Origin: Pseudactinotalea suaedae
GTDB lineage: Bacteria; Actinomycetota; Actinomycetes; Actinomycetales; Beutenbergiaceae
NCBI RefSeq assembly: GCF_009733815.1
Contig: NZ_WNXY01000002.1
Location: 248,001-312,000 of the forward strand
Length of the DNA: 64,000 nt
Direction: 5' to 3'
The notes below the pieces were generated by a model, which had not been told where the DNA came from, ran no database searches, and saw nothing but the letters and a program-made list of their open reading frames with translations. Position 1 is the stretch's first letter. Each line of letters starts with the position of its first letter. Shown piece after piece: positions 1 through 9,644 of this stretch. The translations under genes were made by a program, and so were the position numbers.

Positions 1-1
1 C

Positions 2-661
2 GCGGGCACCCGACCGATCGGCGCCCAGCTGAAGATCAACATGGTGCTGAGGCGGCTGCCGCGGCTGCGCAGCGGGGTCGACCCCGCGGTCGCGTTCGCG
101 GGGACGCTGCACACCGGCGAGGGGTACGACGACCTCGAGCGCGTGCACGGAGCGGTCGCGGCGGGCGCGCCGATCTCCTCGCTGCCCGGGCCGCCACCCG
201 GCGAGGTCTACTGCCACACGCTGACCGACCGCTCGATCCTGTCGCCCGAGCTCGCTGCGGCCGGCGTGCACACGCTGACGTACTTCGGGCTGCACGTGCG
301 CGCCGACGACCCGACGCCGCGCGAGCAGCTGGTCGCCGCCGCGCTCGCGGGTCTGGAGACCCATCTCGCGGAGCCGCTGGCGCCGCTGCTGCTCACCGAC
401 GCCGATGGCCGCCCGTGCCTGGAGGCGAAGATCCCGGCGGACATCGAGGCCGAGCTGGGGATGCCCGGCGGCCACATCTTCCACGGCGACCTGGCGTGGC
501 CGTGGCTGACCGGGACTGCTGCCACCCCCGCCGAGGCCTGGGGTGTGGCGACGCGGTACCCGCGGGTGCTCGTGTGCGGCGCCGGTGCCGTGCGCGGCGG
601 GGCCGTCAGCGGCATCGGCGGCCACAACGCGGCCCAGGCGCTGCTGGAGCTCCTCACCTGA
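2..661 (+). CDS. Phytoene dehydrogenase-like FAD oxidoreductase, C-terminal part (5' truncated)
   Basis: The reading frame is open from the first bases of the window, so the N-terminal FAD-binding Rossmann part lies outside. What is visible is the C-terminal part of an NAD(P)/FAD-dependent oxidoreductase of the phytoene desaturase/CrtI-like superfamily. It ends with a segment GGHIFHGDLAWPW followed by a Gly-rich stretch (GAGAVRGGAVSGIGGHN) that in this family forms the last FAD contacts. The ATG at 41 is internal, because sequence before it (KIN-M-VLRRLPRL) reads as normal protein. Substrate cannot be told; no carotenoid genes are nearby. It converges on the ABC exporter gene at 816. Confidence 0.75.
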   Translation, partial: AGTRPIGAQLKINMVLRRLPRLRSGVDPAVAFAGTLHTGEGYDDLERVHGAVAAGAPISSLPGPPPGEVYCHTLTDRSILSPELAAAGVHTLTYFGLHVRADDPTPREQLVAAALAGLETHLAEPLAPLLLTDADGRPCLEAKIPADIEAELGMPGGHIFHGDLAWPWLTGTAATPAEAWGVATRYPRVLVCGAGAVRGGAVSGIGGHNAAQALLELLT

Positions 662-722
662 TCCTCGACCCCGCGTTCCGGCAGCGCCGGGGCGAGCGCG
701 GGTGCCCGCACCTGGGAAGAAG

Positions 723-781
723 TCGTCGCCCAACCGCCGCCGACGGCCTCGACAACCGGTTGCCACGCCGACGGGCGACGA
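723..781. terminator. Possible bidirectional terminator between convergent genes
   Basis: The 154-base gap between two convergent genes holds a nested inverted repeat: arms TCGTCGCCC (723-731) and GGGCGACGA (773-781), with inner arms AACCG (732-736) and CGGTT (757-761). There is no T tract, so this is a stem-loop only; a role in ending transcription of both genes is inference from its position. Confidence 0.3.
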
Positions 782-815
782 GTTCTGCCCGCAGCCGGGC
801 GCGCTCGGCCTGCGG

Positions 816-3800
816 TCAGCCGGCCAGGTGACTCCACCGCTGGGAGAGCTGGTGCCACGGGCCGACGTCGGCCACCGTGCCGTCGACCAGCACCACCACA
901 CGGTCGGCGCGTGACAGCGCTGCCCGCTTGGAGGTCGCGCCGACCACCGTGGTGCCCTGCTCGCGCAGCGCCTCCCACAGCTCGATCTCGGTGGTCGCGT
1001 CCAGCGCGCTCGAGACGTCGTCCGCCAGCAACAGCTCGGTGTCCGCCGCGAGCGCCCGCGCGAGAGCGAGCCGCTGCACCTGACCACCCGAGAGCCGCAC
1101 CCCGCGGTGCCCCACCAGCGAGTGCGGCCCCCCGGCCTCCTCGACGTCCTGCGTGAGCCGGGCGCCACGGATCGGGCCCTCGAGGTCACGCGGGTGGTCG
1201 AGCCGGACGTTGTCGGCGAAGGTGCCGGAGAGCACCCGCGGCACCTGCGCCACGTGCGCGACCTGGGCGGGCCGCAGGAACTCCTGCGCATCGCCCACGT
1301 CGGCGCCGTTCCAGCGCACCCCGCCGGTGTGCTCCACCAGACCGGCCAGCGCGGACAGCAGCGACGACTTGCCCGAGCCGACCTGCCCGAGGAGCAGCAC
1401 CAGCTCGCCGCGCCGCACCTCGAGGTCCACGCCGTAGACGCCGATCGTGCCATCCTCGTGGACCGCGCTCAGGTCCCGCAGCTCGAGGTGCTCGAGGCGC
1501 TGCCGCCGCGGCGTCCGGGGTGCCGGTGCGGTGCCGTCGACGAGATCGACACCGGGCGTCGGGCGCGTCAGGTCGGCGCCGTCGGCGAACCGGGCGGTCG
1601 CCACCTGCCACGACCGGGTGCCCGGCGCCTCGGTGATCACGGCGCCTGCCACCACGCCGAACCACGCGAACCCGGTCACCGCGTTGGCGACCAGCAGCGT
1701 CGTGGCGAGATCCCATCGCTCGGTCAGCAGGAAGCCCCAGGCGACGACGACGCCGATGTAGAGCGTCACCATCGGCACCGAGTCGAGGACCGCCTGCACC
1801 CGGTGCTCGAAGATCGCGGCGCGCACCCGGCCGGAGTCGACCTCGGCCAGGTGGCGGCGGACGTCGGGTGTGCGGGCCGCGAGCTTGACCGTGCGCGCGG
1901 AGTCGAGCGCGGACACGAGCGCGCGCCCGAAGCCGGCGCGTGCCGCCGAGGACTTCGTGGCCGACCGGCCGGCGATCGGTCGTCCGATCGCCGAGGCCGC
2001 CGCCGAGATGACCATGACCGCCAGCAGCACGGCGCCCGCCGTCCAGGTCCCGCTGATCACCGCCGTCACGACCACGATCAGGAGGCCGTTGATGAAATCG
2101 ACCCAGCGGTCCGCGTACCGCGCGAACCTGTCCGCGTCCATCGCTCGTGCCACGATCTCGCCGGGCGGCGTCGGCGGCAGCCGGTGCTGCCGGGTCTGCC
2201 CGTGCATGACGCTCATCCGGATCCGCAGCAGGATCTCGATCCACCAGCGCGGGTACAGGCCCACCGCCCGGGACAGCAGCAGCGGCTGGGTGAGGAGCAG
2301 CACCGCGAGCGTCGCCAGGAGCGCCACAGGGACCTCGCCGCCGATCTGCACCTGCTCGACCGTGCGGCCCCACAGGAACCCGCTGACCGCGCCCTGCGCG
2401 GCCACCAGCGCCGAGAGCAGGAACAGCAGCGCGGCGAACAGGCCCCACTTCGGTCGCACCAGCAGGGCGTTGAGGATCCCGCGCGCCAGGCTCGGCCCGG
2501 AGCCGGGCTCCGGGACGTCCGGCGGGGTGCCGGTCCGGCGGCGCCCACCCACCGAGTGCTGAGCGGCACCGTCGCCCGGAACGCCCGACGTGCTCGCAAC
2601 GGGTGCCTCGACGACCTCGCGCTCCCGAGGCTCGTCGGCGGCCGCCGCATCGGGGTCGAGGTTGTTGTCGTAATCCTCGTCGTCCAGCGAGCCGTCGCTC
2701 GCACCCGCCTCGACCAAGGTCCGGAACGGGCCAGGCGTGCGCGCGAGCTCGGAGCGCGAGCCGTGCTGCACCACACGGCCGTGGTCGAGCACGGCCACGA
2801 GCCCGGCGCGCTCGATCGTGCCGAGGCGGTGGGCGATGAGCACCCCGGTACGTCCGCTGAGCAACCGGTCGGACGCGGACACGACGCGGGCCTCGGTCAG
2901 CGGGTCCATCCGCGCGGTGGCCTCGTCCAGCACGACCAGCTGCACGTCGCGCACGAGCAGCCGGGCGAACGCGACGAGCTGCTCCTCGCCCGCCGACAGC
3001 GTGGTGCCGCCGGGACCGAGCAGGGTGTCGAGGCCGTCCGGCATGCCCGAGACCCACTCGGTCAGGCCGAGCTCGTGCACCGCCGCCTCGATGTGGGCCC
3101 GTGGGACGTCGGCGAACAGCGCGATGTTCTCGGCGAGCGTCCCGGCCAGGATCTCGGTGCGCTGGGTCACCACCCCGACGGCGCGGCGCAGCTTCTGCAG
3201 GTCGAGGTCGCGCACATCGGCGCCGCCGATGACGACCATGCCGCGCTCGGGCTCCACCGCGCGCGACAGCAGCGCCGCCAGTGTGGACTTCCCGGAGCCG
3301 GTGCGACCGACGAGCGCGATCGTCTCGCCGGCCGGGACCCGGAGGTTCACGCCGCTGAGCGCGAACGTGCCCTCCTCGTAGGTGAAGGTGAGGTCGCGGA
3401 GCTCGAGGTCGAGCGGTCCGGAGGGGACGTCGTCGCCACCCTCGGGCTCGGGCTCGAGATCGAGCATCTGACGCAGCCGGATGACCGCACCCAGCCCCTC
3501 CTGGATGTCGGGCAGGTGGTGCACCAGGTTGTCGATCTGCCCGATGAACATCGCCGTGACCAGGAACAGCGTGACCAGCTGCTGCACGGACAGCCCGCCG
3601 CCGGCCGCGATCGCGGCGCTGGCGACCGCGACCGCCGCCAGCAGCGAGTACGTGAGCAGCCCGGCGCGCCGGATCAACCGCTCCTCCACGCGCACCACCG
3701 CGAGGAACTTCTCGTGCACCAGCGCGGACAGCTGCGCGAGCCGGCGGACCGCGAACGCCTGCCCCAGGCTCGTGCGCAGGTCGTTGCGGGCCGCGACCGC

Positions 3801-4442
3801 CTCCTCGAAGGCGGCCGCGTGGTCGGTCCACGCGATCTCCTCGACGACCTTGCGGCGGGCGATCTCACCGAGCATCCGCCGGGTGGCGAACCACACCACG
3901 ACCGCCAGCAGCGGGAACAGAGTCCATGCGGGCCACCACGTGAGCCCGGCGACGATCCACATCGGCACGGTGCCGACCACCGTGCGGCCCGCGCCCCAGA
4001 GCTGGCGCCGAACCAGCGTCCCGACCGCATGGGTGTCGTCGTCGACCCGGTCGAGGACCTCGCCGACGGCCTGCTCCGAGAGCGCCGACAGCGGCTGTCG
4101 CAGCGCCGCGTTCAGCAGGTCGCTGCGGAGCTTGCCCTCGGCACGATCCACGACCCCCGCCCAGATCACCTGACCTGCGCCGTCGAGGAGCGCGCCGCCG
4201 ACGACGCACAGCGCGAGCAGCCCGAGCCCGGCGAGCGTGGCGTTCTCGGCCAGCCGACCCGCCGCGGCGGTGCCGAGCACCTGACCCCAGGCACCCGCGG
4301 TCAGCGCGATCAGTGCCATCACCGCGGCGGGTCGACGCAGGCGTCGCCAGTCCAGCCGACGCGCAGGGTCCTTCGCGACCGGGGCGCGCGGCGACTCCCG
4401 ATCGAGCGGCGGGGTCTCGGGGGTCTCGGGCGCGCTGATCAT
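816..4442 (-). CDS. Fused heterodimer-type ABC exporter (TMD-NBD-TMD-NBD)
   Basis: A single chain of 1208 residues carries two ABC exporter halves in tandem, where relatives are usually two genes. NBD1 has Walker A GRTGSGKST (about residue 380), signature LSAGE, Walker B VVLDEATARMD and an H-loop IAHR. NBD2 has Walker A GQVGSGKSS (about 1017), canonical signature LSGGQ, but Walker B LLLADD (Asp for the catalytic Glu) and no His at the H-loop (GATSKR). The degenerate site is thus Walker/H-loop of NBD2 plus the odd signature of NBD1, as in asymmetric heterodimeric exporters. Each half has a hydrophobic transmembrane region, and an acidic linker follows NBD1. ATG 4442 is chosen; an in-frame GTG lies two codons upstream. 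Substrate (drug, lipid or peptide) unknown. Confidence 0.9.
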   Translation of the reverse strand: MISAPETPETPPLDRESPRAPVAKDPARRLDWRRLRRPAAVMALIALTAGAWGQVLGTAAAGRLAENATLAGLGLLALCVVGGALLDGAGQVIWAGVVDRAEGKLRSDLLNAALRQPLSALSEQAVGEVLDRVDDDTHAVGTLVRRQLWGAGRTVVGTVPMWIVAGLTWWPAWTLFPLLAVVVWFATRRMLGEIARRKVVEEIAWTDHAAAFEEAVAARNDLRTSLGQAFAVRRLAQLSALVHEKFLAVVRVEERLIRRAGLLTYSLLAAVAVASAAIAAGGGLSVQQLVTLFLVTAMFIGQIDNLVHHLPDIQEGLGAVIRLRQMLDLEPEPEGGDDVPSGPLDLELRDLTFTYEEGTFALSGVNLRVPAGETIALVGRTGSGKSTLAALLSRAVEPERGMVVIGGADVRDLDLQKLRRAVGVVTQRTEILAGTLAENIALFADVPRAHIEAAVHELGLTEWVSGMPDGLDTLLGPGGTTLSAGEEQLVAFARLLVRDVQLVVLDEATARMDPLTEARVVSASDRLLSGRTGVLIAHRLGTIERAGLVAVLDHGRVVQHGSRSELARTPGPFRTLVEAGASDGSLDDEDYDNNLDPDAAAADEPREREVVEAPVASTSGVPGDGAAQHSVGGRRRTGTPPDVPEPGSGPSLARGILNALLVRPKWGLFAALLFLLSALVAAQGAVSGFLWGRTVEQVQIGGEVPVALLATLAVLLLTQPLLLSRAVGLYPRWWIEILLRIRMSVMHGQTRQHRLPPTPPGEIVARAMDADRFARYADRWVDFINGLLIVVVTAVISGTWTAGAVLLAVMVISAAASAIGRPIAGRSATKSSAARAGFGRALVSALDSARTVKLAARTPDVRRHLAEVDSGRVRAAIFEHRVQAVLDSVPMVTLYIGVVVAWGFLLTERWDLATTLLVANAVTGFAWFGVVAGAVITEAPGTRSWQVATARFADGADLTRPTPGVDLVDGTAPAPRTPRRQRLEHLELRDLSAVHEDGTIGVYGVDLEVRRGELVLLLGQVGSGKSSLLSALAGLVEHTGGVRWNGADVGDAQEFLRPAQVAHVAQVPRVLSGTFADNVRLDHPRDLEGPIRGARLTQDVEEAGGPHSLVGHRGVRLSGGQVQRLALARALAADTELLLADDVSSALDATTEIELWEALREQGTTVVGATSKRAALSRADRVVVLVDGTVADVGPWHQLSQRWSHLAG

Positions 4443-4518
4443 GACCACCCGACGTTAGTCGCAGGCGACGACAACCCTCGCCTCAATATCGCCCCGCACC
4501 GGTCGATGGTTCCTCGAC

Positions 4519-5403
4519 TCAGGCGGTGTCCTCGAAGGTGTGCGCGAAGGTGCGGTGACAGCTGTCGAGGTACGGCGCGCGCGTCACGGGTTCGTCCGTG
4601 GCGAAGTGGAAGTCCTCGAGCCACTTGCAGCGTGCGTGGAACCGGATGCGCGTGCGGTCGTCCGCGCCGGGAGGTCCGTCCAGCGCCTCGGCGACGGCGA
4701 GCGCGACCTCGCTCCCGAGGTCGCGGTAGAGCAGTCCGAGGTCGCGAGCGGGGTCGGAGCGAGCGGCATCGGTCCAGTCGATCACTCCCGTCACGGTGCC
4801 GGCCGGGTCGACGAGGATGTGCTCCGCCCCGAGGTCGTTGTGCTGCGGGACGACCCGGTCCCGCGTCGGTGGTACCGGCGCGTCGAGGAAGGACGAGACC
4901 ACCGCGGCGCGGTTCGGGTCCAGGCACGACTCGACCGCGCGGAAGTGCTCCTGCGCGTCCTCGTGCCAGGCCTCGTTCGCGTAGTCGTCCACGGGCAGGT
5001 GCTGCGCCACCGGGACGCTTCGCAGCGCGGCGAGCACCTGGCTCAGCGCCGCCACCGTGCCGGCCGCGTGTCGTCGCCTGCGCACCAGCAGCGGCTCGCC
5101 CGGCAGCATGCGGTAGACCAGGAGCCCGAGCCGGGCGTCGTGAACGAGCGGCACCGGCGTCGCGACAGGCGTGGCCTCGGCGAGCGCACGCAGGAGCGCA
5201 GCCTCGCGTGCGACGGCGTCGTGATCCTCGTTGAAGCGCACGACGCAGCCGGCCACGGCGAAGCTCGTGTTCTCCCCGCCGCGGGCCAGCGTGACCGCCG
5301 TGGTGGTCGCGGACCACAGCTCGTGCCGCGTGCCGATGTCGGCCAGGATCGCCCGTTCGGCCGCGGTCGGCTCGTCGGGCGGCGGCTGCGTCGTGTCGCT
5401 CAT
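4519..5403 (-). CDS. Aminoglycoside phosphotransferase-fold kinase (APH family)
   Basis: A 294-residue protein of the APH/choline kinase superfamily. The catalytic loop is HNDLGAEHIL and the metal-binding segment is GVIDWTDA, both near the C-terminal third; an N-terminal lobe has the usual TSFAVAG nucleotide-loop pattern. Such proteins phosphorylate small molecules (aminoglycosides, macrolides, sugars or metabolites), but nothing here identifies the substrate, and a resistance role should not be assumed. A strong ribosome site (AGGAGA, 6 bases before ATG) supports the start. It lies 27 bases after the Dyp peroxidase gene on the same strand. Confidence 0.8.
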   Translation of the reverse strand: MSDTTQPPPDEPTAAERAILADIGTRHELWSATTTAVTLARGGENTSFAVAGCVVRFNEDHDAVAREAALLRALAEATPVATPVPLVHDARLGLLVYRMLPGEPLLVRRRRHAAGTVAALSQVLAALRSVPVAQHLPVDDYANEAWHEDAQEHFRAVESCLDPNRAAVVSSFLDAPVPPTRDRVVPQHNDLGAEHILVDPAGTVTGVIDWTDAARSDPARDLGLLYRDLGSEVALAVAEALDGPPGADDRTRIRFHARCKWLEDFHFATDEPVTRAPYLDSCHRTFAHTFEDTA

Positions 5404-5430
5404 CGGGTCTCCTGGACGCTCGTTCGGGGA

Positions 5431-6807
5431 TCAGACAAGAGTGTCGCCGAGGTGGCCCGCTTCCCCGAAGCCCGGGAGGATCGCGACGACGGCGCTGCCG
5501 GTGTGCTGGATGAACTCGTTCAGAGCATCGTGCTCGTCCAAGCGCTGCTGGGCGGCGACGAACTGGTTGTCGGGGTCGTTGCCGTACGCGCAGAACAGCA
5601 GCCCCACATCCAGCTTGCCGTGCCCACCGTGGTGATGGTCCTCGGTGCCGGGAGCGTGCACATGGTGCTCCGGCTGCTCCAGCGGGTCGGGGCTGCCGCC
5701 TGCCATGGCGGTCAGGAAGCCGTAGTCGTAGCTGTAGCTGCGGCGCAGCATCGAGAACCCGTGCACACGCCGGATGTGCGCGTCCGGAGCGATGACGGTC
5801 GCACCATCCGCGCCGGTGGCCTCGAGGTCGGGCTGGTCGTGCTCCTGCTCACCCGTCAGTGGGGACCCGTCCGCGCGGCGGCGGCCGATCACCGCGTCCT
5901 GCACGTCGCGGGCGGTGAGATCCCAGTTTGCCGTCTTCATCCGGATCTTGCGGAAGACCAGGTACGTGCCGCCGGCGAACCAGGCCGGCTCGTCGGGCAG
6001 CGCCCAGACGGTGTCGGCGAACGCGCCGGAGTCCGGGCGGGGGTTGGAGGTGCCGTCCTTCTGCCCGAACATGTTGCGCGGCGTCCCGCCGTCGCGCGGC
6101 GTGCTGAGGAAGCCGGACTGGGTCCACCGGATGACCGCCTGGCCGGGCAATCGCGCGCGCAGGGCTCGCATGGCGGCGCTGACGACCTGGGCGTCGTCGG
6201 CACAGATCTGGACGATGAGGTCCCCGCCGCCCCATCGCGGGTCGAGGTGATCTCTGGAGAACGCGGGGAGCGGCCGCAGCCGTCGTGGCACCTCGCGCGC
6301 GAGGCCAGGGAGGTCGAACACCCGAGCGCCCACCCCCACCGTGATCGTCAGCCGGGCCGGTGAGAGCCCGGTCGCGAAGTCCGTGGGGGTGGCCGCGCCC
6401 TCGGGGAACATCGGCGACGGCGGTGGTTCCTCGCCTCGGGTGATGAGCGCCACCGTGGCCGAGAGGTCGACGAGCAGGCGGCGGAGCGCCGCGGCATCGG
6501 TGACGGTCACGTCGGCGGCCACGAAGGTGGCGTACCGCTGCTGCGCCGTCGCGATCCCGGCCTGGTGCGCGCCGAACGGCGAGACGACGTCCGAGGCCTC
6601 GGCAGGTGCCGGGTCGGCAGCGGCGACATCGGCGCCCGCGAGGAGATGTCCACCGGCGAAGCCGGCCACCGCTGCCCCGCCCACGGACGCGAGAGCGGAA
6701 CCCAGCAGCGCGCGCCGCGGCACGGTGACGGTACGCCGGTCCTCCGACGTGGCGCCCCGGTCGGGAGCGCCGGGTTCCTCGGGCGCCGGGGATGATGGTC
6801 GTGTCAT
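5431..6807 (-). CDS. Dyp-type peroxidase, Tat-exported (EfeB-like)
   Basis: A 458-residue heme peroxidase of the dye-decolorizing family. The N terminus has a twin-arginine signal (VPRRALLGSALAS, RR at about residues 30-31) followed by a long Ala/Gly hydrophobic stretch, so export of the folded, heme-loaded enzyme by Tat is expected. The family motif GQKDGT (about residue 250) holds the distal catalytic Asp, and the segment AHIRRVHGF...RRSYSYDYG (about 340) carries the proximal heme ligand region. EfeB proteins work with EfeU/EfeO in iron uptake, but neither gene is next to this one, so it looks like an orphan. ATG 6807 is chosen because it puts the Tat motif at the normal distance; the frame stays open further upstream. 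Confidence 0.85.
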   Translation of the reverse strand: MTRPSSPAPEEPGAPDRGATSEDRRTVTVPRRALLGSALASVGGAAVAGFAGGHLLAGADVAAADPAPAEASDVVSPFGAHQAGIATAQQRYATFVAADVTVTDAAALRRLLVDLSATVALITRGEEPPPSPMFPEGAATPTDFATGLSPARLTITVGVGARVFDLPGLAREVPRRLRPLPAFSRDHLDPRWGGGDLIVQICADDAQVVSAAMRALRARLPGQAVIRWTQSGFLSTPRDGGTPRNMFGQKDGTSNPRPDSGAFADTVWALPDEPAWFAGGTYLVFRKIRMKTANWDLTARDVQDAVIGRRRADGSPLTGEQEHDQPDLEATGADGATVIAPDAHIRRVHGFSMLRRSYSYDYGFLTAMAGGSPDPLEQPEHHVHAPGTEDHHHGGHGKLDVGLLFCAYGNDPDNQFVAAQQRLDEHDALNEFIQHTGSAVVAILPGFGEAGHLGDTLV

Positions 6808-6959
6808 GGTTGCGACGCTACGAAGGTGACCGGACCTCCGCGTCCGCACCAGGGCGACATCCTGGGCGGAGCCCGGGCGACACCGATCGAGCCGGATGTC
6901 GCCCTCACGCGACAGGGTGTGCGCCCGGTGTCGACAACCTGGGCCGGCGCTCGCCCGCC

Positions 6960-7571
6960 TCACTCGGCACGGCGCCGCATGAACCAGCAGCGCGTGCCCA
7001 GCACGTCGGTCTTGTCGACCACGGCGTACCCGAACCGTTCGTAGAAGCCCACCGCTTCGGGACGGTCGGTCTCCAGGTAGCCGTCCACACCGGCGACGTC
7101 AAGTCGGCCCACGTGCCGCAGCAGCAGGAAGCCGCCGATGCCCCGCCCGCGCAGGTGTCGGTCCACCGAGACGGGTCCCAGGTGCACGTGCGGTGCGCCG
7201 GGGTCGTGTCGCGCCCAGGCCCGCGTCCACGTCAGCAGCCGGGCCGCCGTTCCCGGCCCGAACGTCAGGGCGCGTCCCAGCAGGTGCAGCCGCGCGTCCG
7301 GCGTCGGCTGACAGGTGCCCGGCGGTGCCCATGCCGCGATCCCCGCCAGTCCCTCGCCGCGATCGACGCCCTCGATCTGCAACGAGGGCGAGCGCCGCAG
7401 CAGCGTCCGCATGAGCAACCCATGCCGGAGCGCGCGGGAGGTCTCGTCACCTCGGTAGGCGGCGATGTGCACGGGGTTGTCGGCCATCCCGCGACCGAGG
7501 AGGTCGGCCGCGGCGTCCAGATCGGCTCCTCCGATCGCGTGCACGCGGTGATACGGCTGTGACGTCGGCAT
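6960..7571 (-). CDS. GNAT family N-acetyltransferase
   Basis: A 203-residue acetyltransferase. The acetyl-CoA binding motif A is visible as LGPVSVDRHLRGRGIGGFLL (residues about 130-150), and the C-terminal LETDRPEAVGFYERFGY is the usual motif B end of GNAT proteins. The N-terminal half (LLGRGMADNPVH, LRHGLLMRTLL) resembles the subgroup often found as stand-alone genes in actinobacteria, with unknown acceptor. The ATG at 7571 has an AAGGGG ribosome site 7-8 bases upstream. It faces no operon partner; rsmE starts a separate unit 145 bases upstream. Confidence 0.8.
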   Translation of the reverse strand: MPTSQPYHRVHAIGGADLDAAADLLGRGMADNPVHIAAYRGDETSRALRHGLLMRTLLRRSPSLQIEGVDRGEGLAGIAAWAPPGTCQPTPDARLHLLGRALTFGPGTAARLLTWTRAWARHDPGAPHVHLGPVSVDRHLRGRGIGGFLLLRHVGRLDVAGVDGYLETDRPEAVGFYERFGYAVVDKTDVLGTRCWFMRRRAE

Positions 7572-7716
7572 GGCGCTGGCCCCTTCGATGCTGTCGAGTG
7601 GAGCCAGCCTGCGCGCCTGGGTCGTCGGACGAAACCCGCCACGGACGACTCTGCCGATCGCCCCCGCGCGGCCCCGATGTCGACACGGGACGACCCGGTC
7701 GTCGTCCGCTGGTGAC

Positions 7717-8481
7717 TCAGGTCCAGCGGCCGGTGCGGGCGGCCAGGACGGCGAGCGCGGCAGGTCCGGCGGTGGAGCTGCGGAGCACGTTCGGCCCCAG
7801 CAGCACCGCCGAGCCGCCGGCGCCCACGAGCGCGTCCACCTCATCGTCGCTGATCCCGCCCTCGGGCCCGATCACGATCAGCACCTCGCGGGCGCGCTCG
7901 AGCGGCACCTGCACCAGCGGTGTGCTCGCGACCTCGTGCAGCACCAGCACCACCGCGCCGGCCGCGGCGGCCTCGGCCACCACGTCGACCAGCGCGTCGC
8001 CGCGGACGAACGGCAGCACCTCGGGCAGCCAGGACCGCCGGGCCACCTTGCTCGCCGCCTGCACGAGCGCGCGCCACCGCTGCTCGCCCTTGGCGGCCTT
8101 GTCGCCGCGCCACTGCACCACCGAGCGCGCGGACTGCCACGGCCGCACGGCATCGACGCCGAGCTCGGTCGCTGCCTCGACGGCCATCTCGTCACGCCCG
8201 CCCTTGGCGAGCGCCTGCACGAGCACGAGGCGGGGGCTGGGCGGCTCCTCGTGGCTCACCTCGAGCACCGAGATCTCGACGGCGGCCGGCCCCGATCCCT
8301 CGGCGACCTCGCCCCGCAGCCGGGTCCCGGCGCCGTCGACGACCTCGATCGGTTCGCCGGCGCGCAGGCGCTGGACCGTGGCCGCGTGGCGCGCCTCGGG
8401 GCCGGTGAGCGTCCAGGTGTCGCCCGGGCCGAGGGTGCTCGGCATCGCCCCCGGGTCGACCACGAAGACCGGGGCCGTCAT
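7717..8481 (-). CDS. rsmE: 16S rRNA (uracil(1498)-N(3))-methyltransferase
   Basis: A 254-residue SPOUT-class methyltransferase. The C-terminal trefoil knot is clear (LIVIGPEGGISDDEVD near residue 200 and LLGPNVLRSSTA near 225), binding S-adenosylmethionine; the N-terminal part is the PUA-like RNA-binding domain. It methylates U1498 of 16S rRNA in the assembled 30S subunit. It sits 10 bases after dnaJ on the same strand, the usual actinobacterial order hrcA-dnaJ-rsmE, and so is probably cotranscribed and under HrcA control. Confidence 0.93.
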   Translation of the reverse strand: MTAPVFVVDPGAMPSTLGPGDTWTLTGPEARHAATVQRLRAGEPIEVVDGAGTRLRGEVAEGSGPAAVEISVLEVSHEEPPSPRLVLVQALAKGGRDEMAVEAATELGVDAVRPWQSARSVVQWRGDKAAKGEQRWRALVQAASKVARRSWLPEVLPFVRGDALVDVVAEAAAAGAVVLVLHEVASTPLVQVPLERAREVLIVIGPEGGISDDEVDALVGAGGSAVLLGPNVLRSSTAGPAALAVLAARTGRWT

Positions 8482-8491
8482 ACGGTGCTGC

Positions 8492-9610
8492 TCACCGACC
8501 GGCGAAGGTGTCCCGGAGCTTGCGCAGCACCGAGCTCTTGGTGGGCGAGACCCGCGCGACCGGGCGCTCCTCGCCGCGCTGGGCCGCGAGGTCGCGCATC
8601 AGCTTCTCCTGCTCGGGGCTCAGCTCGGTGGGCACGGTCACCCTGACGTGCACGTGCAGGTCACCGCGGCCGGAGGCCTGCAGGTGCCCCACGCCGAACC
8701 CGCGCAGGGTGACGATGTCCTCCGGCTGGGTGCCGGGCTTGATGTCGACGTCCTGCTCACCGTCGAGCGTCTCCATGGTGACCACGGTGCCGAGCGCCGC
8801 CGCGGTCATCGGGAGCTCGACCGTGCAGTGGATGTCGTCGCCGCGGCGCGTGAACACCGCGTGCTTCTTCTCACGGACCTCGACGTAGAGGTCACCGGCC
8901 GGGCCGCCACCGGGGCCGACCTCGCCCTGACCGCTGAGCTTGATGCGAGTGCCGGAGTCGACACCGGCGGGCACGTTGACCGTGAGGGTGCGCCGGCTGC
9001 GCACGCGACCCTCGCCGGAGCACTCGGGGCAGGGGTCGGGGATGATCGAGCCGAACCCGCCGCACGCGGCGCAGGGAGCGGTGGTCATCACGTTGCCCAG
9101 GAACGACCGGGCCACGCGCTGCACGGATCCGCGGCCCTGGCACTCGGGGCAGGTCTGCGGGCCGGTGCCGGGGCGGCAGCAGGACCCGTGACAGACGCCG
9201 CACACCACGGCGGTGTCGACCGTGACCTCGCGCGCCACGCCGAAGGCGGCCTCGGAGAGATCGACGTCGATCCGGATCAGCGCATCCTGGCCGCGCCGCA
9301 CGCGCGAGGCCGGGCCGCGGCTCGCTCCCCCGCCGGCGCTCTGGAAGAACGACTCGAAGATGTCGCTGAACCCGAAGCCTGCTGCGCCGCCGGGCATGCC
9401 CGAGGTCCCGCCGCCGAGGTCGTACATCCGGCGCTTCTCCGGGTTGGACAGCACCTCGTGGGCGGCGCTGACCTCCTTGAACCTGTCGGCGGCATCGGGG
9501 CCGGCGACATCCGGGTGGTACTGGCGCGCCAGCTTGCGGTAGGCCCGCTTGATCTCCTCAGGAGTCGCCTCCCGGGACACGCCGAGCACCTCGTAGTAGT
9601 CCGTCGTCAC
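8492..9610 (-). CDS. dnaJ: Chaperone DnaJ (Hsp40 co-chaperone)
   Basis: A 372-residue type I Hsp40. The J domain occupies residues 1-70 with the HPD tripeptide (YHPDV, about residue 33) that stimulates DnaK ATPase. A Gly-rich/Phe linker follows, then four zinc-binding repeats ([32 protein letters not shown]). The first departs from CxxCxGxG at its last Gly (Cys instead). The C-terminal substrate-binding domains follow. The GTG at 9610 is chosen because it gives the standard N terminus [11 protein letters not shown]. It follows hrcA by 34 bases, so this is the HrcA-linked copy; many actinobacteria have a second dnaJ beside dnaK, which is not in this window. Confidence 0.95.
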   Translation of the reverse strand: MTTDYYEVLGVSREATPEEIKRAYRKLARQYHPDVAGPDAADRFKEVSAAHEVLSNPEKRRMYDLGGGTSGMPGGAAGFGFSDIFESFFQSAGGGASRGPASRVRRGQDALIRIDVDLSEAAFGVAREVTVDTAVVCGVCHGSCCRPGTGPQTCPECQGRGSVQRVARSFLGNVMTTAPCAACGGFGSIIPDPCPECSGEGRVRSRRTLTVNVPAGVDSGTRIKLSGQGEVGPGGGPAGDLYVEVREKKHAVFTRRGDDIHCTVELPMTAAALGTVVTMETLDGEQDVDIKPGTQPEDIVTLRGFGVGHLQASGRGDLHVHVRVTVPTELSPEQEKLMRDLAAQRGEERPVARVSPTKSSVLRKLRDTFAGR

Positions 9611-9644
9611 GCTTCTCGTCTCGTCTGCTCGTTCTTGCTCGGCG

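Noticed and set aside
1107-5234. Very long open frame opposite the ABC exporter
   Set aside because: It is antisense to a clear ABC exporter with intact motifs; the translated product is Arg/His/Pro-rich low-complexity, as expected from a high-GC shadow frame.
4519-5403. Antibiotic resistance gene (aminoglycoside phosphotransferase)
   Set aside because: Only the general APH fold is visible; the family is broad and nothing points to a drug substrate.
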